Assembly: GCF_000755145.1 (NCBI RefSeq)
Contig: NZ_CP009228.1
Location: 927,827-991,826 of the forward strand
DNA from: Treponema putidum
Lineage (GTDB): Bacteria; Spirochaetota; Spirochaetia; Treponematales; Treponemataceae
Reading direction: 5' to 3'
Length of the DNA stretch: 64,000 bases
Shown: one piece after another, positions 54,041 to 63,813 of the stretch
Layout of the letters: each line of letters starts with the position of its first letter
Position numbering within the stretch: the first letter of the stretch is position 1
Notes under the pieces: generated by a model
Database searches by the model: none
What the model saw: only the letters and a program-made list of their open reading frames with translations
Told to the model about the DNA's origin: nothing
Position numbers and translations under genes: made by a program

Positions 54041-55837
54041 TTGGCTAAGACAATTCCGGTTTTTTTAAATCAAAGTAAGGATTTTTTTAGAAAACCTCAA
54101 AACCTGATATTGCTTATATTCGGTGTTGTGCTCTCTGTTACGACTATAGCTCCGATAGTAACTATTCTTTTGGACACGGTTACGGTTCATCCCGGTACCA
54201 TAGATGCTATGCATGGGCCTGACGGTTTTACCGTTTTTAATTGGAAAGATATTTTTACCGGCTCTCTTTCGTCGAGGAATTTTTGGAGTCCGCTTACAAA
54301 CACTCTGCTGCTTGCGATATTCAGCTGTATAGGGGCCATCTTAATAGGCGGTGTTTTTGCATATTTGATTACACGCACAAATATAAAATGCAAAAAATAT
54401 CTTAATGTCGTTTTTATTTTTCCGTATATAATGCCTCAGTGGACATTGGCTCTTACTTGGATGAACTTATTTAAGAGTACTGCTGTTACGGGAGGCTCTA
54501 ACGGAATTCTTGCAGACCTTTTCAGAATTACAATGCCTGCATGGTGGGCTGAAGGCCTATTCCCAGCAATTGTTGTTCTATCCTTGCACTATGCAGCCTT
54601 TGCATATATTTTAATAGGCGGCATATTTAAAAATATGGATTCCAATTTGGAAGAAGCTGCCTTGATTTTAAATACCTCAAAATCAAAGATTTTCCGCAAA
54701 GTAACCCTTCCATTATTAAGACCTGCCATCCTATCGACCATCTTGCTCGTTTTCGGCAGCGCTATGGGTAGCTATCCGGTTCCACACTATTTAAAACTGA
54801 CAACCCTTTCCACCAAATATATAGACTTAAAGGTTGTAAGAACGGGGCAGGCCAGTATTATCGGCGTAGTGATGATGCTCTTCGGAATTTTAATTCTGAT
54901 TACAAACAGGCTCAGCATGAAATCCCGAAAAAATTATACGACAATTACCGGAAAAAGCGGACAGGTAAGCAAGGTAAATGTAGGAAAAATCGGACAATAT
55001 TTAATTCCTGCAATTTTAATTATCTTTACCTTATTTACCGGAATATATCCCGTTATTTCCTTTGCCTTTGAAACCTTTTTGCCCAACCCCGGAGACTACA
55101 GCTTTTTTAGGACGGGTAATTTTGCAAACCTAACCTTAAAATGGTGGACTCATCACTCGGCAGAAGATGTCGGTATGTACGGACAATTCGGTATCTTATA
55201 TAACCGTGCCTTTTGGATGAGTTTTAAAGGAACTATGATTGTTGCCTTTTTCTGCGCCTTTCTTGCAGGAACGATAGGGCTTTTGATAGGTTATTCGGTA
55301 AGCAAGCACAGAAGAAACAAGTTTGCAAATTACGTAAACGACATAGCTTTTTTGCCCTACCTTTTGCCTTCGCTTGCAGTAGGTATAGCCTTTTTTATCT
55401 TCGGGTCTATGCTGGGAATCTATGATACATTTTTACTTTTAATAATAGTCGGAACAATTAAGTATATTCCTTTTTCGTCGAGAAGCTCTCTTAACTCGAT
55501 GCTTCAAATCAGCAATGAAATAGAAGAGTCGGCCTTGATACAGGATACGCCCTGGCATAAGCGTATGACAAGGATAATAATTCCCATTCAAAAGACGGCA
55601 ATTTTAAGCGGTTATCTTTTGCCCTTTATAACCTGCGTTCGGGAATTAACCTTATTTATGCTCTTGTGCAGTCAATCCAAGATAAGCACAACCATGCTTG
55701 ACTATTATGACGAAATGGGCTTATACGCCTTTTCGAGTGCAATCAACTTAATTTTAATTATATTTATTTTGGCCGTAAATTTCGGATTAAACAAGCTTAC
55801 AAAGGCCGGAATCGATACGGGTGTAGGAGGTCAATAA
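54041..55837 (+). CDS. ABC transporter permease, fused two-domain (FbpB-like)
   Basis: A 598-residue membrane protein with two BPD-type permease domains, each of about six helices (EEAALILNTSKSKIF near residue 205 and EESALIQDTPWHKRM near 505 are the EAA loops). TTG 54041 is chosen because GGAGG (54031-54035) sits 5 bases upstream; a GTG at 54029 would lie before it. Its stop overlaps the ATPase ATG by one base. Forms the membrane channel for the solute bound by the preceding lipoprotein; iron (III) or polyamine transport is typical. Confidence 0.87.
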   Translation: MAKTIPVFLNQSKDFFRKPQNLILLIFGVVLSVTTIAPIVTILLDTVTVHPGTIDAMHGPDGFTVFNWKDIFTGSLSSRNFWSPLTNTLLLAIFSCIGAILIGGVFAYLITRTNIKCKKYLNVVFIFPYIMPQWTLALTWMNLFKSTAVTGGSNGILADLFRITMPAWWAEGLFPAIVVLSLHYAAFAYILIGGIFKNMDSNLEEAALILNTSKSKIFRKVTLPLLRPAILSTILLVFGSAMGSYPVPHYLKLTTLSTKYIDLKVVRTGQASIIGVVMMLFGILILITNRLSMKSRKNYTTITGKSGQVSKVNVGKIGQYLIPAILIIFTLFTGIYPVISFAFETFLPNPGDYSFFRTGNFANLTLKWWTHHSAEDVGMYGQFGILYNRAFWMSFKGTMIVAFFCAFLAGTIGLLIGYSVSKHRRNKFANYVNDIAFLPYLLPSLAVGIAFFIFGSMLGIYDTFLLLIIVGTIKYIPFSSRSSLNSMLQISNEIEESALIQDTPWHKRMTRIIIPIQKTAILSGYLLPFITCVRELTLFMLLCSQSKISTTMLDYYDEMGLYAFSSAINLILIIFILAVNFGLNKLTKAGIDTGVGGQ

Positions 55838-57486
55838 TGCCTGAGATAATTTTACAAAACCTTACCAAAAGATGGGGAAAATTTTACGGAACGGATAATT
55901 TAAATTTAACCATAGAAAATAATTCGTTTATAACCCTGCTGGGGCCTTCAGGCTGCGGCAAAACGACAACGCTTAGAATGATTGCCGGCCTTGAAACTCC
56001 GACAAGCGGAAAGATAATCATCGACGGGGAAACGGTTTTTGACAGCGAGCAAGGTATAAATATTCCTGCAAACAAAAGGAAGGTCGGCTTTTTGTTTCAA
56101 AACTATGCTCTTTGGCCGAATATGACCGTTTATGAAAACATAAGTTTCGGCTTAAAAAACATCAAAGAGCTCATGCCTCTCTGCGATTTTGAAATTAAAA
56201 GAATAGATGACTTAAAAAAGATTTTAAATGAATGTGGAAAAGCTGTGGAAATTATTATCGACTCACAGACTAAGGATAAGAAAAAAGGTAATAGACTTGA
56301 TGAAAAAACAGCCTTGATAAAGTTAATAGACAACTTTATTATTTCGGAATATACGGCAAAAACGATTTTGTCTTACGGGCTTGAAAAAACTGAAAATCGT
56401 GAAGAAAAAGTAAAGGCAATAATTTCCGGTTTGGATGAAAAGAGGGCATCTCTTTTAGAGAAGCACAAGAAAAACGGGTTTTCGGTAAATGATAACTACG
56501 AACTTGTAGATGAAAAAGGTGAAGTTATAAAAAAAATACGCAAGCTCGAAAACGAAGAAATAGACTTAATAGTCCGCCGTGTTTCCCGCATCGTAAAAAT
56601 CGGAATGTTTATGGATCGGTATCCCAATGAGCTTTCAGGCGGACAGCAGCAAAGGGTTGCTATTGCTCGAACCTTAGCTCCCGGGCCCAAGGTGCTTTTT
56701 ATGGATGAGCCCCTTTCAAACCTTGACGCAAAACTCCGGCTTGAAATGCGGAGCGAATTGCAGCGCCTCCATTTGGATACAAAATCGACATTTATCTATG
56801 TTACCCATGATCAGCTGGAGGCTATGACTCTGGCAACAAAGATATGCTTGATGGATAACGGTCTTTTGCAGCAATATGATGCTCCCTTGGATATCTATGA
56901 AAAACCGGTAAACTTATTTACCGCAGACTTTATAGGAAATCCTTCGATAAATTTTATAGAAGCTGCGGGCGAAACTTCTGCAGACGGAGATTTTAATTTA
57001 AGCTGTTTAGAAGGCTTGAAATTTAAGTTTAAACCCGCTCAGAAAATCGATTATAAAGAATGGCTTTTGAAAACAGAGGCTGAAATTAAAAAACAAAGAG
57101 AAGAAGAAGCCGAACGCACAAAAAATGCAGAAAAGGAAAATAAGATTTTGCCTTTTAAGTATCACATCGCAAAGGCCGATGAAGCGGAGTTTGATTTAAA
57201 TTCGCCGGTACCGACTGAAAAAGATTTTATCATCGGAGTCCGACCTGAGTTTATCAAAATACACGAAAACGGAAAACTGACAGGTTCTATATACAGCTCG
57301 ATGCCCACAGGTATGGAAACTACCGTCAAAATTAAAGTGGGAAACTTCCTTTTAACGGGTGTTGTGTTTTTAAATATAACATATAAGATAGGCGAAAAAA
57401 TAAAATTCGATATTGAAGGCGATAGAATTATGCTCTTTTCAAGCCTTAATCAAAGATTGATTTCTTTAGGGTACTTGGAAAAATAA
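55837..57486 (+). CDS. ABC transporter ATPase with large internal insertion
   Basis: A 549-residue ATPase. Walker A GPSGCGKT is at residues 36-43 and Q-loop Gln at 88. The signature LSGGQQQR does not appear until 266, and Walker B (KVLFMDEP) follows at about 285-292. Roughly 130 residues (110-240), Lys/Glu-rich and coiled-coil-like, are inserted in the helical domain between the Q-loop and the signature; normal FbpC/PotA ATPases have about 30 there. The C-terminal TOBE-like domain (from about 370) is also extended with charged residues. Function is import energisation with a possible regulatory insertion. Confidence 0.87.
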   Translation: MPEIILQNLTKRWGKFYGTDNLNLTIENNSFITLLGPSGCGKTTTLRMIAGLETPTSGKIIIDGETVFDSEQGINIPANKRKVGFLFQNYALWPNMTVYENISFGLKNIKELMPLCDFEIKRIDDLKKILNECGKAVEIIIDSQTKDKKKGNRLDEKTALIKLIDNFIISEYTAKTILSYGLEKTENREEKVKAIISGLDEKRASLLEKHKKNGFSVNDNYELVDEKGEVIKKIRKLENEEIDLIVRRVSRIVKIGMFMDRYPNELSGGQQQRVAIARTLAPGPKVLFMDEPLSNLDAKLRLEMRSELQRLHLDTKSTFIYVTHDQLEAMTLATKICLMDNGLLQQYDAPLDIYEKPVNLFTADFIGNPSINFIEAAGETSADGDFNLSCLEGLKFKFKPAQKIDYKEWLLKTEAEIKKQREEEAERTKNAEKENKILPFKYHIAKADEAEFDLNSPVPTEKDFIIGVRPEFIKIHENGKLTGSIYSSMPTGMETTVKIKVGNFLLTGVVFLNITYKIGEKIKFDIEGDRIMLFSSLNQRLISLGYLEK

Positions 57487-57542
57487 TATCTACATCATGT
57501 CTTGGATTGAGACCCATCAATCTAAAAAAGGAGATTATATAA

Positions 57543-59639
57543 ATGAAAAAACGTTTTTCAATCCGCTACAAACTGATCATAGTCTTCGGACTATTGATAG
57601 CCATCGCTTCTTCGATGGTAGGTTTTCTTGCAACCCGCAGAGCCCGCAAAGCAGTAACCGAAAAGGTCGAAACGCACTTAATCGACAAGGCGAACGATGT
57701 TACCGAAATTCTTGACGGGCGAATCACCGCCTTATGGCAATTTCTTGAAGGTATTGCGCGCATGCCGTTCTTACGCGATATGGAAATGCCGTACATCGAA
57801 AAGATGAAAAAGCTAGCCGAAGAAGCACAAGTCAACAAAACAATACGCGCCTTATACATAACGGATGAAAAAGGCATTATTCAATTTTTGGACGGTACAA
57901 CTCCTTCTTGTGCACATGAGCAATGGTTTATCGACGGAATGCAGGGTAAACGATTTTGCGGCGAGCCCTATATTGATGAGCGGACGGGCAACTCTTTTGT
58001 TGCCGACATTGCAGTGCCCGTATATGACGATAACAAAAAAATTATCGGCGTACTCATTGCCGACATGGATGCCTTTTGGTATTCCGATCAAATAGATGAC
58101 ATAGTTGTCGGCAAAACCGGTAATTGTTATATAATGGGCGACACCAGCAACATTGTCGCAGATAAAGATATAGAGCTCGTTAGAAATCAAGTGAGCATTA
58201 TCGAGAAGGCAAAAACGGATAAAGAGCTTGCTTCATGCGCCGATTTTTTGGAATATGTTTGGGACACCGATGAAAGCGAGGTCGGCTACTACACATACCA
58301 AGGAGTATCTTACATAGCCTCTTTTGCCACCATGAAAACTACCGATTGGTCTGTTATTATTCGTGCACCGGTAAATGAGTTTATGGGAGAGATCAATGCT
58401 TTGCGTATTTCTGTGTTCGTTATCGGAATAGTGATTATATCTACTGCGCTGGTCATAGTCTTCTTTGTAGCCCTTGCATTGATTAAACCCATAGCGGCTG
58501 CCGTTAATGCACTCAAAAACATCGCTCAGGGTGAAGGAGATTTAACGGTGCGTCTTCCCGTACACGGCAATGACGAGATAACCGACCTCTCCGAATATTT
58601 TAATCAAACTATTTCAAAGATAGGCTCATCGATTAAGCAAGTAGGTCTTAACAGTGTCGATATGGAAAACATCGGTAATGAGCTTGCGAGCAATATGACC
58701 GAAACTGCCAGCGCCGTACACGAGATAAGTGCCAACATCAACGGTGTAAAGCAGCAGGCTCTTACCCAAGCTGCAAGTGTTACCGAAACGGCTGCAACCA
58801 TTGAGGAAATTGTCCGTACAATTAAACAACTAAACGGAAGTATTGAAAATCAGGCTGCCAGTGTCGCCGAATCTTCTGCTTCAATCGAACAGATGGTTGC
58901 GAATATTGCATCCATTACGCAGACACTAGGTAAAACCGATGATGTTATAAAAACGCTTGCCTCCGCTACCGCCGATGGTAAAGAGACAATTTCAGGAGCA
59001 AACAACGTTACGCAGAAAATAACGGAAGAGTCGGGAAGTCTATTGGAAGCCTCAAGCGTTATCCAGCACATTGCAAGCCAAACCAACCTATTGGCAATGA
59101 ACGCTGCCATTGAAGCTGCTCATGCAGGAGAAGCAGGCAAAGGTTTTGCTGTTGTAGCCGATGAAATCAGAAAGCTCGCAGAAGAATCTTCCGCACAGGG
59201 CAAAACAATAACTGCAACGCTTAAAGCGCTGTCAGGCGAAATAGAAGCTCTTTCCGCTTCTTCAAAAACCGTAGAGGAAAAATTTAATGCTATTTTCAAT
59301 CTGGCCGAGCAAGTTAAATCGATGAGTGACAGCCTTACCGAAGCTATGCATGAGCAAGAGAACGGAAGTAAGGAAGTGCTGTCTGCGATTAAGGGCATTA
59401 ACACTGTAACGGTAGAAGTTCAGGCCGGCTCTGAAGAAATGCTGAAAGGAGGGGAAAGCGTTGCCGAGGAGATGCAAAAACTGGATGGTCTGACCCGCGT
59501 TATAACTGACAGCATGAATGAGATGGCCTCCGGTGCGGTACAGATTAGCAATGCAGTACAGGAAGTAAATGAGATAAGCCAAAAGAATAAGGCCAGCATT
59601 CAAAACCTTACGGAAGAAGTTGGAAAATTTAAAGTGTAA
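57543..59639 (+). CDS. methyl-accepting chemotaxis protein with dCache sensor
   Basis: A 698-residue chemoreceptor. TM1 is near residues 10-30 and TM2 near 280-305. Between them is a double-Cache-like extracytoplasmic sensor ([34 protein letters not shown]). HAMP follows, then the signalling domain with [24 protein letters not shown] precedes ATG 57543, 57 bp after the ATPase gene, so the receptor may sense the same solute. The ligand is not deducible. Confidence 0.93.
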   Translation: MKKRFSIRYKLIIVFGLLIAIASSMVGFLATRRARKAVTEKVETHLIDKANDVTEILDGRITALWQFLEGIARMPFLRDMEMPYIEKMKKLAEEAQVNKTIRALYITDEKGIIQFLDGTTPSCAHEQWFIDGMQGKRFCGEPYIDERTGNSFVADIAVPVYDDNKKIIGVLIADMDAFWYSDQIDDIVVGKTGNCYIMGDTSNIVADKDIELVRNQVSIIEKAKTDKELASCADFLEYVWDTDESEVGYYTYQGVSYIASFATMKTTDWSVIIRAPVNEFMGEINALRISVFVIGIVIISTALVIVFFVALALIKPIAAAVNALKNIAQGEGDLTVRLPVHGNDEITDLSEYFNQTISKIGSSIKQVGLNSVDMENIGNELASNMTETASAVHEISANINGVKQQALTQAASVTETAATIEEIVRTIKQLNGSIENQAASVAESSASIEQMVANIASITQTLGKTDDVIKTLASATADGKETISGANNVTQKITEESGSLLEASSVIQHIASQTNLLAMNAAIEAAHAGEAGKGFAVVADEIRKLAEESSAQGKTITATLKALSGEIEALSASSKTVEEKFNAIFNLAEQVKSMSDSLTEAMHEQENGSKEVLSAIKGINTVTVEVQAGSEEMLKGGESVAEEMQKLDGLTRVITDSMNEMASGAVQISNAVQEVNEISQKNKASIQNLTEEVGKFKV

Positions 59640-59711
59640 TTATTTATAAATAGACAAACTTTTATTTTTTGGTAAAATACGCCGTATATAAACCAATAAA
59701 AGGAGTTGAAT

Positions 59712-60386
59712 ATGAACTATTTGGTTTTAATAGGCGTTGCAATTATTATTGTCGGTTTTATTTTAAAACTCGATGTAGTTGCAGTCGTTTTGATTTCAGG
59801 TCTTGTAACAGGCTTGATTGCAAAGATGGGATTTGTTGAAGTCCTTAATGCAATAGGTACAGGTTTTGTAAACAACCGTTACATGAGCTTGTTTTTTATT
59901 TCTTTTCCTGTAATCGCTATTATGGAGCGTTACGGATTAAAGGAAAGAGCAGCAGAATTCATTAAAAAGATTAAGGGAGCAAGTGCCGGTATGGTTATTT
60001 GGCTCTACATTCTTATAAGAACAATTGCTTCGGCATTTTCGATCAGATTGGGCGGTCATGTTCAGTTTATCAGACCATTAATCCTCCCTATGGCTGAAGG
60101 AGCTGCTCAAAAACATGTAAAGCTTACCGAAGACGACATCGAAAAAATTAAGGGGCTGGCAGGAGCTTCCGAAAACTATGGAAACTTTTTCGGTCAAAAT
60201 ATTTTTCCCGTTGCATCAGGAGTTCTTTTAATTACAGGAACTTTAAAAGAACAGGGCTTGGATATAAGCAATATCGATGTTGCTAAATATTCAATCTTGG
60301 CAGGTGTTGCAATGGTTCTTATAGCCTTAGTTCAGTGCTGGCTCTTTGAAAAATCACTTAGAAAAGGAGAAAAGGCAGATGTTTAG
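59712..60386 (+). CDS. DUF969 family membrane protein
   Basis: A 224-residue membrane protein with about six TM segments (LVLIGVAIIIVGFILKLD at the start). ATG 59712 has AGGAG at 59701-59705. Its last codons overlap the DUF979 start. DUF969, DUF979 and pyrrolidone-carboxylate peptidase form a recurrent operon, so the pair is a candidate transporter for 5-oxoproline or pyroglutamyl peptides; this is inference from context. Confidence 0.88.
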   Translation: MNYLVLIGVAIIIVGFILKLDVVAVVLISGLVTGLIAKMGFVEVLNAIGTGFVNNRYMSLFFISFPVIAIMERYGLKERAAEFIKKIKGASAGMVIWLYILIRTIASAFSIRLGGHVQFIRPLILPMAEGAAQKHVKLTEDDIEKIKGLAGASENYGNFFGQNIFPVASGVLLITGTLKEQGLDISNIDVAKYSILAGVAMVLIALVQCWLFEKSLRKGEKADV

Positions 60387-61377
60387 TTTTATTCAAAATA
60401 ATACAATGGTTATAGATGAAATCGTTTACGGCCTTTGCGGTCTTGTTTCAATTATTACGGCCGTAATCTCCTTAAAAGATAAAAAGAACCCTATCGGAAC
60501 ATTCTTGTTCTGGGGAATCTTAGGTCTTTTGTTTATGTTCGGTAAAGTTATCGTTCTTAATGTACCTTACGGAGGAGCCATTATCGGAGGCTTACTCATT
60601 GTTTTGGGCGGTTTTACTCTTACAAAACAAGTAAAAGTTGCGGATATTAAGTCGGCAACAAAAGAGGAAATTACTGAAAATTCAAAAAAAGTAGGCAACA
60701 AGATTTTTATCCCTGCCGTTTTAATCGGTGTTGTTGCGATGTTATTGGCACAAATGAAGAGCTTTAAAATTTCGCTTGGAACAAATGCTGCCGGAAAAGA
60801 AATAATCTTCGGTTTTTCTACTGCACAAGTTGTAGGCCTTGCTTCGATAATTGCCCTTATTTTTGCAATAATTTTAACCAAACCTAAGATGAAAGATACT
60901 ATCAACGATACTTCAAAGATGCTCATGCAGGTAGGTTCTTCAAGTCTGCTTCCTCAGCTCCTCGGCGTTTTGGGTGCAATCTTTGCAACAGCCGGAATAG
61001 GTAAGATAATCGGTCACTTTGCAAGCGGTATTGTTCCTCAGGGAGTTCCCGTTCTTGGCGTTATCGCTTATTGTCTTGGAATGGTAATCTTTACGATGAT
61101 TATGGGAAATGCTTTTGCCGCCTTTACCGTTATCACAATAGGCGTTGGTGCCCCCTTTGTAATTGCTCAGGGCGGAAATCCTGCAGTTGTCGGAGCCTTA
61201 GGTATGACTTGCGGATACTGCGGTACTCTTTTAACACCTATGGCTGCAAACTTTAACATTGTTCCTGCAGCAATTTTGGAAACCGAAAACAAATATAGTT
61301 TAATTAAGGCTCAAGCTTTTATGTCTTTTGCTTTGATTATTGTTCACATTATTTTAATGTTGATCCTTGCTTTTTAA
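60379..61377 (+). CDS. DUF979 family membrane protein
   Basis: A 332-residue membrane protein with about 9-10 TM segments. ATG 60379 (AGGAG upstream) overlaps the DUF969 stop by 8 bases. It contains a mid-region GNAFAAFTVITIGVGAPF and MTCGYCGTLLTPMAANFN. Obligate companion of DUF969; the two are thought to form one transporter. Confidence 0.87.
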   Translation: MFSFIQNNTMVIDEIVYGLCGLVSIITAVISLKDKKNPIGTFLFWGILGLLFMFGKVIVLNVPYGGAIIGGLLIVLGGFTLTKQVKVADIKSATKEEITENSKKVGNKIFIPAVLIGVVAMLLAQMKSFKISLGTNAAGKEIIFGFSTAQVVGLASIIALIFAIILTKPKMKDTINDTSKMLMQVGSSSLLPQLLGVLGAIFATAGIGKIIGHFASGIVPQGVPVLGVIAYCLGMVIFTMIMGNAFAAFTVITIGVGAPFVIAQGGNPAVVGALGMTCGYCGTLLTPMAANFNIVPAAILETENKYSLIKAQAFMSFALIIVHIILMLILAF

Positions 61378-61388
61378 TTAGGAGATGT

Positions 61389-61453
61389 GATAAACAGCTC
61401 GGCAGGAATTCTGCCTCGCTGTTTATCTTCGAGTTTTGTGCAAAGCACAAAAC
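61389..61453 (+). promoter_or_regulatory. two stacked hairpins in the DUF979-pcp gap
   Basis: GATAAACAGC...GGCAG/CTGCC...GCTGTTTATC (61389-61427) forms a strong imperfect-symmetry stem with two-base internal loops. A second hairpin, GTTTTGTGC with GCACAAAAC (61433-61453), follows. No T-run follows. They may process or stabilise the operon mRNA. Confidence 0.45.
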
Positions 61454-61474
61454 ATCGCATTATTGGAGAAATAA

Positions 61475-62128
61475 ATGAAAATCTTAGTTACCGGTTTTGA
61501 TCCTTTCGGCGGCGAAAAGATTAATCCGGCCCTTGAAACGATTAAACTTCTTCCCAATGAAATTTTGGGAGCAAAAATTATCAAGCTGGAAATTCCGACA
61601 GTTATCGGAAAATCCGTAGCAAAGATAAAAGAAATGATCGAAAAAGAAAACCCTGATGTGGTTTTAAGTATCGGTCAAGCCGGAAACCGTGCAGATATTT
61701 CGGTTGAAAGAATCGGTATAAATATTGATGACTGCCGAATTCCAGATAATGAAGGTAATCAGCCCATTGATGAACCTGTCGTAAAAGACGGGCCTGCCGC
61801 CTACTTTGTTACTCTGCCCATCAAGGCCATTGTCGAAAAGGTAAAAGCCGGTAAAATACCTGCTTCAATATCGAATACGGCAGGAACATTTATCTGCAAC
61901 CATGTCTGTTACGGCGTAGCTCATATTGCCGCGGCAAGAACAGCTCAGGGCAAACCGATGAAAAGCGGTTTTATTCATATTCCGTTTTTGCCCGAACAGG
62001 TTATCGGAAAACCCGCCTTAACGCCTTCGATGAGTTTGGAGATGATTGTAAAAGGAATTGAGCTTGCAATCGAGGCTATTGTCGAAAATAATTCCGACAT
62101 AAAAGTTTCGGGCGGTAAAATTTGCTAA
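61475..62128 (+). CDS. pcp: pyrrolidone-carboxylate peptidase
   Basis: A 217-residue C15 cysteine peptidase. The start is [20 protein letters not shown]. Catalytic residues: Glu78 in ISVERIGIN, Cys141 in [11 protein letters not shown], and His168 in [11 protein letters not shown]. It removes N-terminal pyroglutamate. GGAGAAATAA precedes ATG 61475; it is the last gene of the DUF969-DUF979-pcp operon. Confidence 0.95.
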   Translation: MKILVTGFDPFGGEKINPALETIKLLPNEILGAKIIKLEIPTVIGKSVAKIKEMIEKENPDVVLSIGQAGNRADISVERIGINIDDCRIPDNEGNQPIDEPVVKDGPAAYFVTLPIKAIVEKVKAGKIPASISNTAGTFICNHVCYGVAHIAAARTAQGKPMKSGFIHIPFLPEQVIGKPALTPSMSLEMIVKGIELAIEAIVENNSDIKVSGGKIC

Positions 62129-62174
62129 AATACATTTTTTAAGAATTTATCTTAAATTTTGGGGAGGGCTTAAA

Positions 62175-63794
62175 ATGGATATTGATTTATCACGAAAGAT
62201 ACCGATAGGTATTCAAAGTTTTGAAGATTTACGCAGAAAAAACTTTTTATATGTAGATAAAACTCTATATGCTTTTAAGCTGGCTAACTTAGGCAAGGTA
62301 TACTTTTTAAGCCGTCCCCGCCGGTTTGGCAAAAGCCTTTTTCTCTCGACTCTCAAGGCCTACTTTTTAGGCCAAAAAGAACTGTTTAAGGGTTTGTACA
62401 TCGAAAAAGCCGAAGAAAAGCGAGCCGAAATCGAAAAAAACGAAGCTTGGGTTGAATACCCCGTTTTGTATATGGATTTTAACATAGGCAGGTATGATGA
62501 ACCTCAGTCTTTAAAAAGTCATTTAAATATCGCCCTAAGTCAATTTGAAGAAATCTATGGAGCACGTGAGCCGGAAGAAGAACCTGCTCAACGCTTTGCA
62601 GGTATAGTACAGCGTGCTTATGAAAAAACCGGCCGTCAAGTGGTTATTCTAGTTGATGAATATGATAAGCCCCTTTTGCAGACGATGGGCGTAAATGAAG
62701 CCTTAAACGAAGAGTACCGCAATACCCTTAAGGCCTTTTATTCGGTAACTAAAACCTGCGATCAATATATCCGCTTTGCTTTTTTAACCGGCGTAACGAA
62801 GTTTAGTAAGGTAAGTATATTCAGCGACTTAAACAATCTGCAAGATATAAGTATGCTGAATGACTATGCCGAAATATGCGGACTAACTCAAATCGAGATA
62901 GAAAAAACCTTTAAGCCTGAAATAGAAAAGTTAGCTGATAACACCAAAAACAGCTATGATAAAATGCTTGAAGAGCTAAAACAGCGTTATGACGGTTATA
63001 AGTTCAGTGTTTTAGGTAAATCGGTATATAACCCCTTTAGCATATTAAATACTTTCAACTCCGGTGAATTAAAAAATTATTGGTTTGCAACAGGCACACC
63101 GACCTTCTTGGTAAATTATCTAAAAGATGCATATTACAATATTCCCGATTTAGACGGAAAGGTAGAGCTTGATGAGTCCATGCTGACTGAATATAGGGCC
63201 GATGTACAAAACCCCATACCTATACTTTTTCAATCGGGCTATTTAACGATAAAAGAATACATTGAAGAAGTTAACATGTACCGCTTGGGCTTTCCGAATG
63301 ATGAAGTGCGGTACGGCTTTTTAAAAAATCTATTCCCGTCATATTCTTCACTTAGACCTGATGAAACGGGAGTTTCAATATGGAAGTTTGTAGAGGATAT
63401 AAGAGCCGGGAATGTAGATGAATTTATGGAAAGGATGCAGGCGATAATAGCGGGCGTGCCTTATGATAACCTTCCAAAAGATAAACTTAAATTGAGGGAG
63501 CAAAACTACCAGACTGCCGTTTACCTAATCTTTAAGTTGATGGGGCAATTCGTAGAAACTGAAATACACTGTGCAAAGGGCAGGGCTGACTGTATAGTGC
63601 ATACTAAAGATTCAATATACATCTTTGAGTTTAAGCTGATGAGTGCAGGAAGTGCCGATGATGCAATAGCCCAAATAAAAGAGAAGGGCTATGCCGCTCA
63701 ATTTAAGGCAGAGGGCAAAAAGATAATCCTGATAGGTTCAAGCTTTGATGAAGAAGAAAGAACTATCGGCGAGTGGAAGTGCGAGAATTTGTAA
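62175..63794 (+). CDS. AAA-ATPase-like / PD-(D/E)XK nuclease protein, copy 3
   Basis: A 539-residue paralogue of the genes at 5020 and 42207, more diverged at DNA level but still close. It keeps PRRFGKS, ILVDEYDKP and EFK. Residues 13-35 match copy 2 and residues near 350 match copy 1. GGGGAGGG precedes ATG 62175. No strong promoter is visible, so it may be cotranscribed with pcp (46-bp gap). Confidence 0.85.
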   Translation: MDIDLSRKIPIGIQSFEDLRRKNFLYVDKTLYAFKLANLGKVYFLSRPRRFGKSLFLSTLKAYFLGQKELFKGLYIEKAEEKRAEIEKNEAWVEYPVLYMDFNIGRYDEPQSLKSHLNIALSQFEEIYGAREPEEEPAQRFAGIVQRAYEKTGRQVVILVDEYDKPLLQTMGVNEALNEEYRNTLKAFYSVTKTCDQYIRFAFLTGVTKFSKVSIFSDLNNLQDISMLNDYAEICGLTQIEIEKTFKPEIEKLADNTKNSYDKMLEELKQRYDGYKFSVLGKSVYNPFSILNTFNSGELKNYWFATGTPTFLVNYLKDAYYNIPDLDGKVELDESMLTEYRADVQNPIPILFQSGYLTIKEYIEEVNMYRLGFPNDEVRYGFLKNLFPSYSSLRPDETGVSIWKFVEDIRAGNVDEFMERMQAIIAGVPYDNLPKDKLKLREQNYQTAVYLIFKLMGQFVETEIHCAKGRADCIVHTKDSIYIFEFKLMSAGSADDAIAQIKEKGYAAQFKAEGKKIILIGSSFDEEERTIGEWKCENL

Positions 63795-63813
63795 AATAAG
63801 TTTCAGCTTCACC

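Noticed and set aside
57566-59603. Minus-strand frames within the second chemoreceptor
   Set aside because: They are shadow frames with no start signals; the plus-strand receptor is complete.
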